Source of the DNA: CBDHDJ01 sp965261645
GTDB taxonomy: Bacteria > Pseudomonadota > Alphaproteobacteria > SHVV01
Direction of reading: 5' to 3'
DNA length: 64,000 bases
NCBI GenBank assembly: GCA_965261645.1
Contig: CBDHDJ010000004.1
Coordinates: 744,001-808,000, forward strand
The notes below the pieces were generated by a model, which was not told where the DNA came from, searched no databases, and saw nothing but the letters and a program-made list of their open reading frames with translations. Position 1 is the first letter of the stretch; each line of letters begins with the position of its first letter. The position numbers and the translations under genes were made by a program. Below, piece after piece: positions 22,113-31,610 of this stretch.

Positions 22113-22512
22113 TACCAACATCTTGATCGGCGCCCTTATCACCAAAGGCACTCCGCCGGACAGGCTGTATCAGGCATGGCTGCGCGGCGAAATCGAGCTT
22201 GTAACGTCCACCACGCAAATAGCTGAGATGGCCGATGTTCTCGCCCGGCCCCGTTTGCAGAGGTTTCTCGACGCGGATGAAGCCAAGGCCATTGTCGAGA
22301 ACATCGGCACGCGCGCTCTCATCCTCGACGAGCCGCCCGCTGTGAATCTATCCCCCGATCCAAAGGACAACCCGATCTTGGCTGCGGCAATCGCCGGGAA
22401 GGCCGACTTGATCGTCTCCGGTGACAAGAAACATATGCTCGCACTCGGAACGGTCGAAGGCGTTCCTGTCGTAACCGCCCGCGAAGCAATGGGACGTCTC
22501 AGCAATGCATAA
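22078..22512 (+). CDS. PIN-domain toxin (ribonuclease)
   Basis: Up to 144 residues; the real start may be ATG 22078 or GTG 22096. PIN motifs: VVLDTNILIGAL (first Asp), the central RPRLQRFLDADEAKA, DPKDNPILAAAI and LIVSGDKKHM (late acidic residues). This matches the PIN family toxin type found with RHH antitoxins. Expected to cut RNA in the absence of its antitoxin. Confidence 0.9.
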   Translation: MRWTPHVRVVLDTNILIGALITKGTPPDRLYQAWLRGEIELVTSTTQIAEMADVLARPRLQRFLDADEAKAIVENIGTRALILDEPPAVNLSPDPKDNPILAAAIAGKADLIVSGDKKHMLALGTVEGVPVVTAREAMGRLSNA

Positions 22513-22646
22513 TGCGGAAACACCAATAACCGCTTGTCAGGACCGACTTCACCACTCCAAGGCTGCGGTTAGCCGGCTGCGCAGCGCGTCGCTGTTTTGG
22601 TGTTCGCGTGACAGTCCTGACCTTCGGCGGCTGCCAGGCGCGGAGG

Positions 22647-23417
22647 TCAACGCAGTCGGTTCTCGCCCCAGCCGCCCGACCGGGCCTTGGCGATGAGTTC
22701 CTTTAGGCGGACGCCGTCGACGGCGCCTGGCACCAGGGTGTCGCCGATCACGAAGGCGGGGGTCCCACGGATGTCGAGGACTTGGGCCAAGCGGATCGTT
22801 TCGTCGAGATACTCCTCGATGGCGGGATCCTCCATGTCGCGGCGAAGGCGTTGGACGTCGAGACCGACGCTGCCGGCAATGGCCATGACCCTGTCTTCCG
22901 TCAGCTTCCCGCGCGAGCCCATGACGGCGACATGGAATTCGAGGTACCGGCCCTGCTTCTCGGAGGCCATTGCCGCCCGCGCCGCGAACCGCGAGACCGG
23001 ACCGAGGATGGGAAACTCCTTCCAGACGATGCGCAGCTGCCTGTCGGTCTCCAGCAGGTCCTTCACGGGCTTCAGCGACCGTTTGCAATAGCCGCACTGG
23101 TAGTCAAAGAACTCGACGAGGGTGACATCGCCCTTCGGGTTGCCCGAGACCGGCGACATCGGGTGGGACCGCAACGCCTTGTCGTGCTCGCGGAGCGCGG
23201 CGCGGCCGCGGTCCTGCTCCCGCGATCCCCGCTTCGCCTGCAGAACCTGGATGGCTTCTTCGATGACTTCGGGATGTTCGAGCAGATATTCCCTGACGAT
23301 CTTGCGGACCGCCTCCCTGTCGAGGTTCGGGGTAGCCGGAGACTCTGCGCGGCTGTCCGGGATGAATGCCGCAGCGGCGGCGATCGCCAGCAGCGGCAGC
23401 AATATCCTGACTGTCAT
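22647..23417 (-). CDS. DsbA-family periplasmic thiol oxidoreductase
   Basis: 256 residues from ATG 23417. The N-terminus is a signal peptide (MTVRILLPLLAIAAAAAF). A helical region (VRKIVREYLLEHPEVIEEAI) matches the ScsC/Com1-type N-terminal extension that may drive oligomerisation. The thioredoxin fold has the active site CGYC (108-111) in FFDYQCGYCKRS and the cis-Pro loop RGTPAFVIG. It probably handles disulfides in the periplasm. The 3' end (GGWGENRLR) is near 22647. The start codon lies just inside the neighbouring IS630 remnant, so the promoter may have been replaced. Confidence 0.92.
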   Translation of the reverse strand: MTVRILLPLLAIAAAAAFIPDSRAESPATPNLDREAVRKIVREYLLEHPEVIEEAIQVLQAKRGSREQDRGRAALREHDKALRSHPMSPVSGNPKGDVTLVEFFDYQCGYCKRSLKPVKDLLETDRQLRIVWKEFPILGPVSRFAARAAMASEKQGRYLEFHVAVMGSRGKLTEDRVMAIAGSVGLDVQRLRRDMEDPAIEEYLDETIRLAQVLDIRGTPAFVIGDTLVPGAVDGVRLKELIAKARSGGWGENRLR

Positions 23418-23428
23418 GAATGGCGCTC

Positions 23429-23790
23429 CTAGTGGATCGACTCTAACACTTGATGCCCTCGTTTGACGGCGGCGATGATTTTGTCTGGATCGGCGGTCCA
23501 GGTGAAGGGCTTTGGGTTGTCGTTGGTCTCGTCGAGGAAGCGGTTGATGGCGACCTGGAGGTCGACAATGGAGCGGAAGACGCCGCGTTTCAGGCGCCGC
23601 TTCGAGAGCTTCGCGAAGAAGCCCTCGACGGCATTGAGCCAGGAGCAGGAGGTCGGCACGAAGTGGAAGGTGAAGTGCTCGTGGCGGCCGAGCCAGGCGC
23701 GCACCTTGGCATGCTTGTGGGCGGCGTAGTTGTCGAGGATCACATGGACGCCCTTGCCGGCCGGGATATCGGCCTCGATGCGCCGCGTGC
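23429..23790 (-). pseudogene. IS630 family transposase, C-terminal fragment
   Basis: The minus strand reads TRRIEADIPAGKGVHVILDN, YAAHKHAKVRAWLGRH, PTSCSWLNAVEGFFAKLSK and ends GHQVLESIH at 23429. These are the second Asp and the Glu motif of IS630 transposases. The N-terminal two thirds are absent beyond about 23790. The element end lies only 12 bases from the DsbA-like start. Confidence 0.88.
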
Positions 23791-24002
23791 AAGGAATGCC
23801 AACTCAAGTCAAAGTGTACGAAGAGCGCTTTCCGTCGAGTCCTGCGCTATGTCGACGAAGCGCTCCTTGAGCGCATGGCAGAACGATTGGCCCCCCGCCC
23901 GGAGCTGCTTGATGCGATGGGGTGGACGCCCCCATCTGACGGCGTCATAAGCGCCAGGAAGGAACGCACGCGGGGTGCGTTCGATCAACGAAGGAGGCGT
24001 CC
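23791..24002 (+). other. IS junction and upstream region of IS110
   Basis: A plus-strand open stretch (LLERMAERLAPRPELLDAMG) cannot be assigned. GAACGCAC and GTGCGTTC form a hairpin at about 23961-23982, just before the IS110 ribosome site AAGGAGG. Confidence 0.4.
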
Positions 24003-25034
24003 GTGGACCGGATTACCATCATTGGCATCGATATATCAAAGAGGAGTTTCCAACTCCATGGGGCAACGGCGGAAGGCAAGCCGGTGTTCGGCAAAAAGCT
24101 TTCGCGAGAAAAGTTCCTCGTATTCCTCTCCGAAGCGCCGCCGTGCCTGGTTGTGATGGAGGCCTGCGGCGGCGCGCATTACTGGGGTCGACAGATCATC
24201 GCTCTTGGCCATGCGTGCAAGCTGATCCCGCCGATCTATGTCAAGCCATTCCTGAAACGGCAGAAGAATGACAGTAACGACGCGGCCGCGATCGTCGAGG
24301 CGGCACAGCGCCCGACCATGCGGTTCGTGGCAGTGAAGTCGGAAGAAGCGCAGGCGGATGCAATGCTGTTTCGCACCCGCGCGCTGCTTGTCCGCCAACG
24401 CACGCAGACGATCAATTCACTGCGGGGCCAGCTGGCAGAGTTCGGCGTGATCGCGGCCCAGGGTGTGGCGGGCCTCGCGGTGATGCGGCTTGAGTTGGCA
24501 GAAGTGGAAGGGTCGCTTCCCGAACAGGTCGTGTCGATGGCCAAACTGCTGTTCGAGCAGATCGCTGCACTCAGTCAGAAGATCGCCGGCCTTGAGAAGG
24601 GGATCCGTTCCCGGACCCGGGCGCGCGCGGACATGAAGCGGCTGATGACGATCCCCGGCATCGGCCCGATCTGTGCGATGGCGCTGCATGCCTTTGCGCC
24701 GCCGATGGAGAGCTTCGGCTGCGGGCGCGACTTTGCGGCCTGGGTCGGGCTGACACCGCGGCAGCACTCGACGGCCGGCAAGCAGCGGCTCGGCCGGATC
24801 ACCAAGATGGGGCAGCGCGATCTCCGCCAGTTGCTCGTCCTGGGCGCAACGTCGGTGCTCCGGCATATGCGCAAGCGCGAGGAGCTGGATGATCCCTGGC
24901 TGCGGAGGATGATCGCGGAAAAGCCGCCGAAGCTGGTCGCCGTCGCACTGGCGAACAAGATGGCGCGCATCATCTGGGCGCTGTCGGTCAGGAAGGACAT
25001 CTACCGGGCGCCGGGCGCCAATGTTGCGGAATAA
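24003..25034 (+). CDS. IS110 family transposase (DEDD)
   Basis: 343 residues starting at GTG 24003 (AAGGAGG 6 bases upstream). N-terminal RuvC-like DEDD domain: IIGIDISKRSFQLHG (first Asp), VVMEACGG (Glu), KNDSNDAAAI (Asp pair). The C-terminal transposase_20 domain has TIPGIGPICAMAL and FAAWVGLTPRQHSTAGK with the catalytic Ser region. Complete. IS110 recombinases work with a bridge RNA encoded at an element end. Confidence 0.93.
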   Translation: MDRITIIGIDISKRSFQLHGATAEGKPVFGKKLSREKFLVFLSEAPPCLVVMEACGGAHYWGRQIIALGHACKLIPPIYVKPFLKRQKNDSNDAAAIVEAAQRPTMRFVAVKSEEAQADAMLFRTRALLVRQRTQTINSLRGQLAEFGVIAAQGVAGLAVMRLELAEVEGSLPEQVVSMAKLLFEQIAALSQKIAGLEKGIRSRTRARADMKRLMTIPGIGPICAMALHAFAPPMESFGCGRDFAAWVGLTPRQHSTAGKQRLGRITKMGQRDLRQLLVLGATSVLRHMRKREELDDPWLRRMIAEKPPKLVAVALANKMARIIWALSVRKDIYRAPGANVAE

Positions 25035-25250
25035 CTGCCTGGAGGAGGAAGGGTCTGTTTGGAATTGGAACACCGGGCTTCGCGGACACGCTCTTGAGGG
25101 CGTGAGGCGCGGATGACCCCGGTTGGTGCGGTTGGGACGAAAGACAACATAGGGGCAAAAGGTCAGAGAGACGGGGTCGGAAAAACCAGCACGGCGCGCA
25201 GGGCTGTCAAGCATACCGCTGAAGCGATTTGGATCCGATCCACGAACACC
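25035..25250 (+). ncRNA. candidate IS110 bridge/seek RNA region
   Basis: About 215 bases after the IS110 stop hold no gene. The upstream non-coding region is short, so if the element carries a guide RNA it should be here, as in the IS1111 subgroup. I did not fold it or identify the target and donor loops, so this is position-based inference. The element end was not located. Confidence 0.3.
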
Positions 25251-25370
25251 ATAAGGGCCCGCGGCGCATGCATGCCGCACTTGAGAGGCCGGACATACGA
25301 CAGTACCTGACCGCATGTCACGAGTTGTTCAAATTCCTGCTTGCACTGCAGGGGGCGTCCACATACGCGC

Positions 25371-25550
25371 CGTGGAAGCGTCGAGCATCCCTTCGGCTCA
25401 ATCAAACAATGGATGGGCCAGGGTGCCTTCCTAACCCGGCGGATGGAAAACGTGCGCGGCGAGTTCAGCATCACGGCGCTGGCTTACAACATTCGCCGCG
25501 CGATCTCGCTGGTAGGTGTTCCTGCCTTGATCGCCGCCACGAGGGCGTGA
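25371..25550 (+). pseudogene. IS1182-type transposase, C-terminal fragment
   Basis: The frame reads VEHPFGSIKQWMGQGAFLTR, then MENVRGEFSITALAYNIRRA and ISLVGVPALIAATRA to TGA 25550. This is the conserved Glu motif and C-end of IS5/IS1182-type transposases, of a different lineage from the four full copies in this window. The front is missing; upstream sequence (25250-25370) shows only faint, frameshifted similarity. Confidence 0.8.
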
Positions 25551-25715
25551 GACAGGAGTCTGCCCAAAATCAAGCGCCCCACATCGATCCACAGAGGCCT
25601 GGAGCCCCTTCCGCAGGGCTACCGGCGCCAATCCGCCAGATTACGTGGGATCGCCGCAAATCATGGTTACCCAAACCTCCATCCCCGTCACCGCCCGAGT
25701 TTTCACACGGTTTGC

Positions 25716-26834
25716 ATCGTGAAGGACTACGTTCGTAAGCGGCGGCTTCGGTCGCGTGAGGTATTCGTGCCGCTTGTCCATTCCCCCGGCCACGCCCAGG
25801 CGGACTTCGGCGAAGCGATGGCGGTGATTGGCGGCGTAGCGCGCAAGGTCCATTTTCTTGCCTTCGACCTTCCCCACAGTGACGCCTGCTTCGTGAAGGC
25901 CTACCCGGCGGAGACGACCGAGGCGTTCTGCGATGGCCACAACGCGGCGGTTGCGTTCTTCGGCGGCGTCCCCCGCTCCATCCTGTACGACAACACCAAG
26001 CTGGCGGTTGCCCGCATCCTGGGCGATGGAAAGCGGCAGCGAACGCGCGTCTTCACGGAGCTGCAATCTCACTATCTGTTCGAGGACAGGTTCGGCCGGC
26101 CGGGCAAGGGCAACGACAAGGGCAAGGTCGAGGGGTTGGTCGGCTTCCTCCGGCGGAACTTCCTCGTGCCGGTTCCGCGGGTTGAGAGCATCGAGGCGCT
26201 GAACGATGATCTCGCGGGACAGTGCCGCCGGCGCCAGGCCGCACGGCTGCGGGGCCACGGGGAGACGATCGGCGAGCGCCTCGCACGGGATCGCGAAGCT
26301 CTGCTAGCGCTACCCCCGGCTCCATACGACGCCTGCGACAAGCGCCCTGGACGCATGAGCTCGCTGTCGCTGGTGCGCTACCGCGGCAACGACTACTCCG
26401 TACCCGTGGCCTATGGCCACCGCGAGGTGCTGGTACGGGTCTACGTCGATGAGGTGGTGATCAGCTGCGGGGCCGAGGTGATCGCCCGGCACCGCCGGTC
26501 CTACGACAGCGAGGACCTGATCTTCGACCCACTGCATTACCTGCCCTTGATCGAGCAGAAAATCGGCGCCCTCGACCAGGCCGCGCCGTTGGCGGGCTGG
26601 GACCTGCCCGAGGCCTTCACCACTCTGCGACGCCTCCTCGAAGCTCGCATGGGCAAGGCAGGCAAGCGCGAGTACGTCCAGGTGCTCCGTCTGCTGGAGA
26701 CCTTCCGGCTCGAGGAGGTCGAGGGCGCCGTCGGCGACGCGCTCCGGCTCGGCGCGATCGGCTTCGATGCCGTCAAGCACCTGGTGCTGTGTCGCATCGA
26801 GCGGCGACCGCCTCGCCTGGATCTCGATGTCTAA
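25716..26834 (+). pseudogene. istA: IS21 transposase IstA, second copy, truncated
   Basis: It begins inside the family sequence (VKDYVRKRRLRSREVFVPL) so about 110 N-terminal residues are lost. The DDE core (HAQADFGEAMAV, FFGGVPRSILYDNTKLAV) and C-terminal domain remain. A premature TAA at 26832-26834 (DLDV-stop) falls where the related istA reads DLDIYPYLPRA; without it the frame would run to the istB start. Related to, but clearly diverged from, the copy at 12436-15114. Confidence 0.88.
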
Positions 26835-26908
26835 CCGTACCTGCCGCGCGCGCGGGTCGCGATGACGTCTGCCAAGTCGTACATGAGCCTGCTGTCGGGG
26901 CTCGGCGC

Positions 26909-27479
26909 ATGACCAACACGCCGCAGGTCCTGCTCGCTCACCACCTCAAGACGCTGAAGCTGCCGACATTCTTGAGGGAGTACGACAAGATCGCCCGGCA
27001 GTGTGCCACCGAGGGCGTCGATCACGTCCGTTACCTCTTGCGGCTCGCCGAGCTCGAGCTGATAGATCGGGAACGCCGCATGGTCGAGCGGCGCATCAAG
27101 GCGGCGCGCTTCCCCGTGGTCAAGAGCCTCGACAGCTTCGACTTCAAGGTCATCCCCTCGCTCAACAAGGCGCTGGTCCTGGAGCTGGCCCGCTGCGAGT
27201 ACATCGAGCGCCGCGAGAACCTCATCGCGCTCGGCAACAGTGGCACCGGCAAGACCCACATCGCCCTCGGTCTCGGCCTGGCGGCCTGCCAAAAGGGCCT
27301 CTCGGTCGGCTTCATCACCGCCGCCGCGCTGGTACACGAGCTCATGGAGGCCCGCGATGACAAGCAGCTGCTGAGGTTCCAGAAGAAGCTCGCCACCTAC
27401 AAGCTTCTGATCGTCGACGAACTCCGTTTCGTGCCGCTGTCCAAGACCGGTGCCGAGCTGCTGTTCGAGGTGCCCTCTC
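26909..27479 (+). pseudogene. istB: IstB, second copy, 3' end lost to IS3
   Basis: From ATG 26909 (MTNTPQVLLAHHLKTLKLP) the AAA+ protein is intact through GNSGTGKTHIA and LLIVDELRF, where the usual Gly of DELGF is Arg. After KTGAELLFE it runs into the left end of an IS3 element at about 27475-27480. About 65 C-terminal residues are lost. Confidence 0.88.
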
Positions 27480-27543
27480 TGCCAACCTCACTGAGACACC
27501 GTCCCCCCTTGGAATTACTGTAGGGCGGTGGAGGTGAATACCA

Positions 27544-28032
27544 ATGACCGCAGAGAGAGAATCGATGACATTGCAAGAGATGGACGCTCTGGCCCTGGGG
27601 GTCGAGGAGCGTCGCGACGAGGCCCCCGGGGCCAGAGCCAGCCACGCGCGGCCAACGCCGGACCCGGAGGTCGTGGCCAAGCCGAAGAGGCGCAAGTTCA
27701 CCGCGCAGTATCGACTGCGGATGCTGGAGGAGGCAGAGAGCTGCACGCAGCCCGGCGAGGTGGGCCGGCTGCTTCGCCGCGAGGGGCTGTACAGCTCCCA
27801 TCTGACGGAATGGCGCAGGGCGCGGCGTGAAGGGTCGCTTCAAGGCCTGACCCCGAGCAAACGCGGTCGGAAGCCCGCCGAGCGCAACCCCCTCAGCGCG
27901 AAGGTGCACGAGCTCGAGGCGAAAGTGGCTCGGCTGGAGAAGGAGCTGCACACCGCCCATACGATCCTGGACGTCCAGGGAAAAGTTGCCGGGCTGCTGG
28001 GATTCAGCCTCGAACACGGGAAGGACTGCTGA
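27544..28032 (+). CDS. IS3 OrfA
   Basis: 162 residues with an HTH_Tnp_1-like domain (RRKFTAQYRLRMLEEAESCT, then GEVGRLLRREGLYSSHLTEW) and a C-terminal leucine-zipper (KVHELEAKVARLEKELHTAH). The stop overlaps the orfB start (TGATG), so OrfB can be made by re-initiation. Confidence 0.88.
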   Translation: MTAERESMTLQEMDALALGVEERRDEAPGARASHARPTPDPEVVAKPKRRKFTAQYRLRMLEEAESCTQPGEVGRLLRREGLYSSHLTEWRRARREGSLQGLTPSKRGRKPAERNPLSAKVHELEAKVARLEKELHTAHTILDVQGKVAGLLGFSLEHGKDC

Positions 28033-29006
28033 TGGCCGTCCAGCCGCTCGCATCGCAGGCCGGCGTGGCGCCGGCGTGCCGAGCGATGGGGGTGCCACGG
28101 GCTTCCTTCTACCGTCGTCAGAGGCCCGCTCCCGGGCATCAGCAGCCCCGTCCTACGCCCGCCCGGGCCCTGTGTGCGTCCGAACGCGCGCGCTTCGTCG
28201 ACCGGTCACCGGCCGAGGTCGTCGCGACGCTGCTCGATGAAGGCCAGTATCTGTGCGCCGAGCGCACGATATACCGGATCCTGGCCGCGAACCAGCCGGT
28301 GCGAGAGCGGCGCAATCAGCGCAGTCATCCCTGCTACACCAAGCCCGAGCTGGTGGCCACGGGCCCCAACCAGACCTGGTCCTGGGATATCACCCGGCTC
28401 CGGGGGCCCAAACGCTGGACGTCCTTCTACCTCTATGTCTTGCTCGACATCTTCAGCCGCTGCGTCGTGGGCTGGATGGTTGCCGATCGGGAGAACGCCG
28501 CGCTCGCCGCGACGCTGATCGAGGAAACCTGTCTCAAGCAAGGCATCGAGCCCCAGGTGCTCACCCTGCATTCGGACCGCGGCGCGCCGATGACCAGCAA
28601 GTGTACCGCCCAACTCCTCGCCGACCTCGGGGTCACCCGCTCTCTGAGCCGCCCCCAGGTCAGCGATGACAACCCGTTCTCCGAAGCGCAGTTCAAGACC
28701 CTGAAGTATCACCCCGGCTTCCCTGGGCGCTTCGAAGACATTACCGCCGCCATCGCCTTCTGCCGGTCGTTCTTCCCCTGGTACAACACCGAGCACCGCC
28801 ATGCCGGGATCGCGATGCTCACCCCCGATGATGTCCATCATCACCGGGCACCGGATGTGCTGGCTCAGCGCGGACGTACCCTGCAAGCCGCCTGGGCCCT
28901 TCACCCCGAACGCTTCGTCCACGGCACCCCGAAACCCGCCCCGCTTCCCGAAGCCGTCTGGATCAACCCACCCGCCACTTCCACAACAGGAGAAACGAGT
29001 CAGTAA
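28032..29006 (+). CDS. IS3 OrfB transposase
   Basis: 324 residues. HTH_21 (VVATLLDEGQYLCAERTIYR) precedes the rve integrase core: TWSWDITRLRG (D), LHSDRGAPM (D) and FSEAQFKTLKY (E). Complete DDE set, stop just before the right inverted repeat. Likely active. Confidence 0.92.
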   Translation: MAVQPLASQAGVAPACRAMGVPRASFYRRQRPAPGHQQPRPTPARALCASERARFVDRSPAEVVATLLDEGQYLCAERTIYRILAANQPVRERRNQRSHPCYTKPELVATGPNQTWSWDITRLRGPKRWTSFYLYVLLDIFSRCVVGWMVADRENAALAATLIEETCLKQGIEPQVLTLHSDRGAPMTSKCTAQLLADLGVTRSLSRPQVSDDNPFSEAQFKTLKYHPGFPGRFEDITAAIAFCRSFFPWYNTEHRHAGIAMLTPDDVHHHRAPDVLAQRGRTLQAAWALHPERFVHGTPKPAPLPEAVWINPPATSTTGETSQ

Positions 29007-29039
29007 ATAGAAACCGTCGGTGTCTCAAAGTCGTTGACA

Positions 29040-29310
29040 GGTTCCGAAACGCCTCTTTCAAGATCAGCTTATCCAACGTCAGATCCGAGATCGCCTTCCG
29101 GAGACGGCCATTCTCCTTCTCCAGGTCCTTCAGACGCTTGGCCTGGTCAGTACGAAGGCCGCCATATTCCTTGCGCCAGCGATAGTAACTCTGCTCCGAT
29201 ACGCCGAGCGTGCGACAAGCTTGACCAACGGACTGGCCCTGCGCCAAGGCCACCTCGGCTTCGCGCAACATGCTGATAATCTGTTCCGGGGTGTAGCGTT
29301 TACGGCTCAT
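29040..29310 (-). pseudogene. IS3 OrfA fragment (second type)
   Basis: From ATG 29310 (GGAGG upstream): MSRKRYTPEQIISMLREAEV, GQACRTLGVSEQSYYRWRK, ending KLILKEAFRN where the first IS3 begins. The orfB partner is gone. A different IS3 subgroup from its neighbours. Confidence 0.88.
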
Positions 29311-29426
29311 TTTGTCCTCCTTTCGAGGGGGCAAAATGCGCCATACTCTGGAGTGCGCCCCTGAGGGTGGACAGGTTGCACGTTTGGAATTGACCGGGAA
29401 TGCTGGGCTTTCAGAGGATGGAAGCC

Positions 29427-29777
29427 ATGGCCAAGCACCGAACCTACAGTATTGAGTTCAAGCGACAGGTTGCTCAGGAATATCTCGGAGGCGAGACCCT
29501 TCACGGGCTGGCCAGGCGCCACGACGTCTCGCGCAACCTGATCCGCATCTGGGTGTCGAAGCTCGAAGCCGGCGCGTTTGACGAAGACGTGGAGGCCGCC
29601 GGCCTTCTCCAGGAATTTGAGGCGAAGATCTCTGCCCTTGAGCGCCTGGTAGGCCGGCAGGCGCTGGAGATCGAGTTTCTAAAAGGGGCACTCAAGAGCG
29701 CACCACGGCCGAGAAGCGCGACTACGTCCGTGATTGCCGGCCCCGTGGGCTCACCATCGCGCGAGGATGTCGTCTGA
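29427..29777 (+). CDS. IS3 OrfA (third type)
   Basis: About 116 residues from MAKHRTYSIEFKRQVAQEYL with an HTH (HGLARRHDVSRNLIRIWVSK) and zipper-like region (ISALERLVGRQALEIEFLKG). Upstream ATGs at 29400 and 29418 are also possible. It overlaps orfB. Confidence 0.85.
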   Translation: MAKHRTYSIEFKRQVAQEYLGGETLHGLARRHDVSRNLIRIWVSKLEAGAFDEDVEAAGLLQEFEAKISALERLVGRQALEIEFLKGALKSAPRPRSATTSVIAGPVGSPSREDVV

Positions 29778-30548
29778 TGGGCCTGCCGCGCTCCACCTAC
29801 TACGATACGCCGGCGACCGAGGCCGACACCGAGATCGTCGCCCGCATCACGGCGATCTGCGAAGAGTTTGAGGCTTACGGCTATCGACGTGTCGGGGCCG
29901 AGCTACGCCATCAGGGGATCGTCGTCAACGGTAAGAAGATCCGCCGTCTGATGCGCCAGCACGACCTACAGCCCAAGCGTCGCAGGCGTTTCATCGCCAC
30001 AACCGACAGCGATCACGATAGTCCGATCTTCTCCAACCGCGCCAAGGACGTTACGGCCGACAGGCCGAACCAGCTCTGGGTCGCAGACATCACCTACGTC
30101 GCGATCGCCGTTGGCTTCGTTTATGCCGCCGTCATCCTCGATGCGTGGTCACGCCGCGTCATTGGTTATGCCATCAGCCGCTCGATCGATACGCGGCTCA
30201 CCTTGGCAGCGCTCAAGGCCGCTGTCCGGTCACGACAGCCGCCAAGGGGCTGTATCCACCATTCGGATCGCGGATCGCAAGCTGCTCGCCAAACATGGGC
30301 TGATCGGCTCGATGAGCCGGCGTGGCAACCCTTACGAGAACGCTATGGCTGAGAGTTTCATGAAGACGCTCAAGGTCGAAGCAGTCTATCTCATGGAATA
30401 CGAGACTTTCGACGACGTTACCGCAGACCTTCCCAGATTCATCGATGAGGTCTACAACTCACGACGTCTCCACTCCGCGCTCGGATATCTAAGCCCGGTA
30501 CAGTTCGAGGATCAACATGCCCGGCATACGGTCAAGGCCGCCGAGTGA
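29777..30548 (+). pseudogene. IS3 OrfB with internal deletion
   Basis: The first frame reads MGLPRSTYYDTPATEA, LWVADITYVAI (D) and IHHSDRGSQ (D) to about 30278. After that the correct sequence is in another frame: KLLAKHGLIGSMSRRGNPYE, NAMAESFMKTLKVEAVYL (E) to 30548. Compared with relatives, about 7-10 residues (YAA...YR) between SQ and KLLAKHG are missing, so a short deletion shifted the frame. Confidence 0.88.
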
Positions 30549-30577
30549 TCCTGTCCGGACATAGGGGCGCACTCCAC

Positions 30578-30616
30578 TCTTTAATAAATCTGGACCACTT
30601 TTAGGGGGTCACTCCA
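30578..30616. mobile_element. IS end remnant
   Basis: CTGGACCACTTTTAGGGGGT then CACTCCA resembles an IS3-type terminus starting TGGAGTGACCCCC on the complement. It supplies the stop codon of the kinase to its right, so it marks the scar of an insertion in that gene. Confidence 0.6.
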
Positions 30617-31610
30617 CTCGTTGGATTTGTTTCAGAGCCTCTCCGAGACGTGCGTGCGTGTCCGCTCGTCGTCGCGCTGCCTGGGTATCCACCGTTTCAT
30701 GAATGTCTTTTAGGTGGTCTTCCTCTGAACGCCCGACCACACGTGGTTTCATTATACCTTCCAGCTTTTCCAGCATGACGCCGGCATTCGTGAAGCGATC
30801 AGCTGTTTGAGGGGCGAACGCGGTATCGAACAGGGAAAGCAGTCGTGTCCATCCAGGACCGGCCAATCGCTGTAGCTTTGATTGGTTGTGCTGCCGCTGA
30901 TGGGGAAGGCGACCTTCGGCATCTTGTAGCACGTCTGGATTATGGTCAGTCAGCATGTAGAAGAGAATTCCGGCCACGAACGACAGGTCCGACCGTGGAT
31001 CCTGTTTGAGTGGGCTGCCCGCGGAGAGCTCCGGCAGGCGCAAGAAGCGGTTGCCGACTTCCTGTCCATGCTCGGTTTCGAAGGGGATACCTTCGATCTC
31101 GTGATAGTTCAGGCCAAAATCCAGCAGCACGGGGCGACCGGGATCGCCGTTGGCGAGAATGATGTTGTCCGGCTTCACATCGCGATGCACTACGTCGCCG
31201 GTATGGCACGCCCTGAAGATTGCGAGCAACTCCCTGGTCGTCTCGATCGCAGTATCGAGTTCGGAATGCTCCTGCGCCTCTCGCCATCGGCGCAGTGTCG
31301 GTCCCTCGATGAACTCGGTCGCGATGTATGGCTCAATGCCATCGTTCTCTCGCTGAAGAGCATTGCTTTCTATCAGACGTGGAATGCCCGGGGCGCGAAT
31401 GGTGTTGTAAGCGCTAGCTTCCTTGAAGAAACGGACGCGCCGTTCCACATTCCTCTTCGCCTTGATCACTTTCAAGAACGCCACGCGGCCGTCACGCTTT
31501 CGGCGCGCCCGCCGTGCAAAACCTTGGCCACCTCCCGAGAGCTCTTCAAGGGATGCCCAGCACTCTGACCACCGCGGGTGATCGACCCAAATTTTCTGAT
31601 CGTCCGACAT
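30609..31610 (-). pseudogene. Ser/Thr protein kinase, C-terminus truncated by IS
   Basis: 333 residues from ATG 31610. It is a Hanks-type kinase: glycine-rich start (LEELSGGGQGFARRARRKRD), VAFLKVIKAK (ATP-binding Lys), catalytic loop VVHRDVKPDNIIL, LLDFGLNY (DFG), then SDLSFVAGILFYMLT. All catalytic residues are present. After the kinase domain a helical region (ARRRADTHARLGEALKQIQR) ends in VE-stop supplied by an IS terminus at 30609-30616, so a further C-terminal region has probably been cut off. The kinase domain may still fold. Substrate unknown. Confidence 0.85.

Larger units (their letters stand above)
27480..29039 (+). mobile_element. IS3 family element (first)
   Basis: About 1,560 bp. 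The ends are TGCCAACCTCACTGAGACAC at the left and, complemented, TGTCAACGACTTTGAGACAC at the right (ending 29039), both continuing CG. It carries orfA and orfB in overlapping frames. It truncated istB on the left and another IS3 orfA on the right. Confidence 0.85.
29351..30577 (+). mobile_element. IS3 family element (third type)
   Basis: About 1,227 bp. The ends GAGTGCGCCCCTGAGGGTGG (29351) and, complemented, GAGTGCGCCCCTATGTCCGG (30577) lead to GGACAGG on both sides. OrfA and a damaged orfB lie between. Confidence 0.85.
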
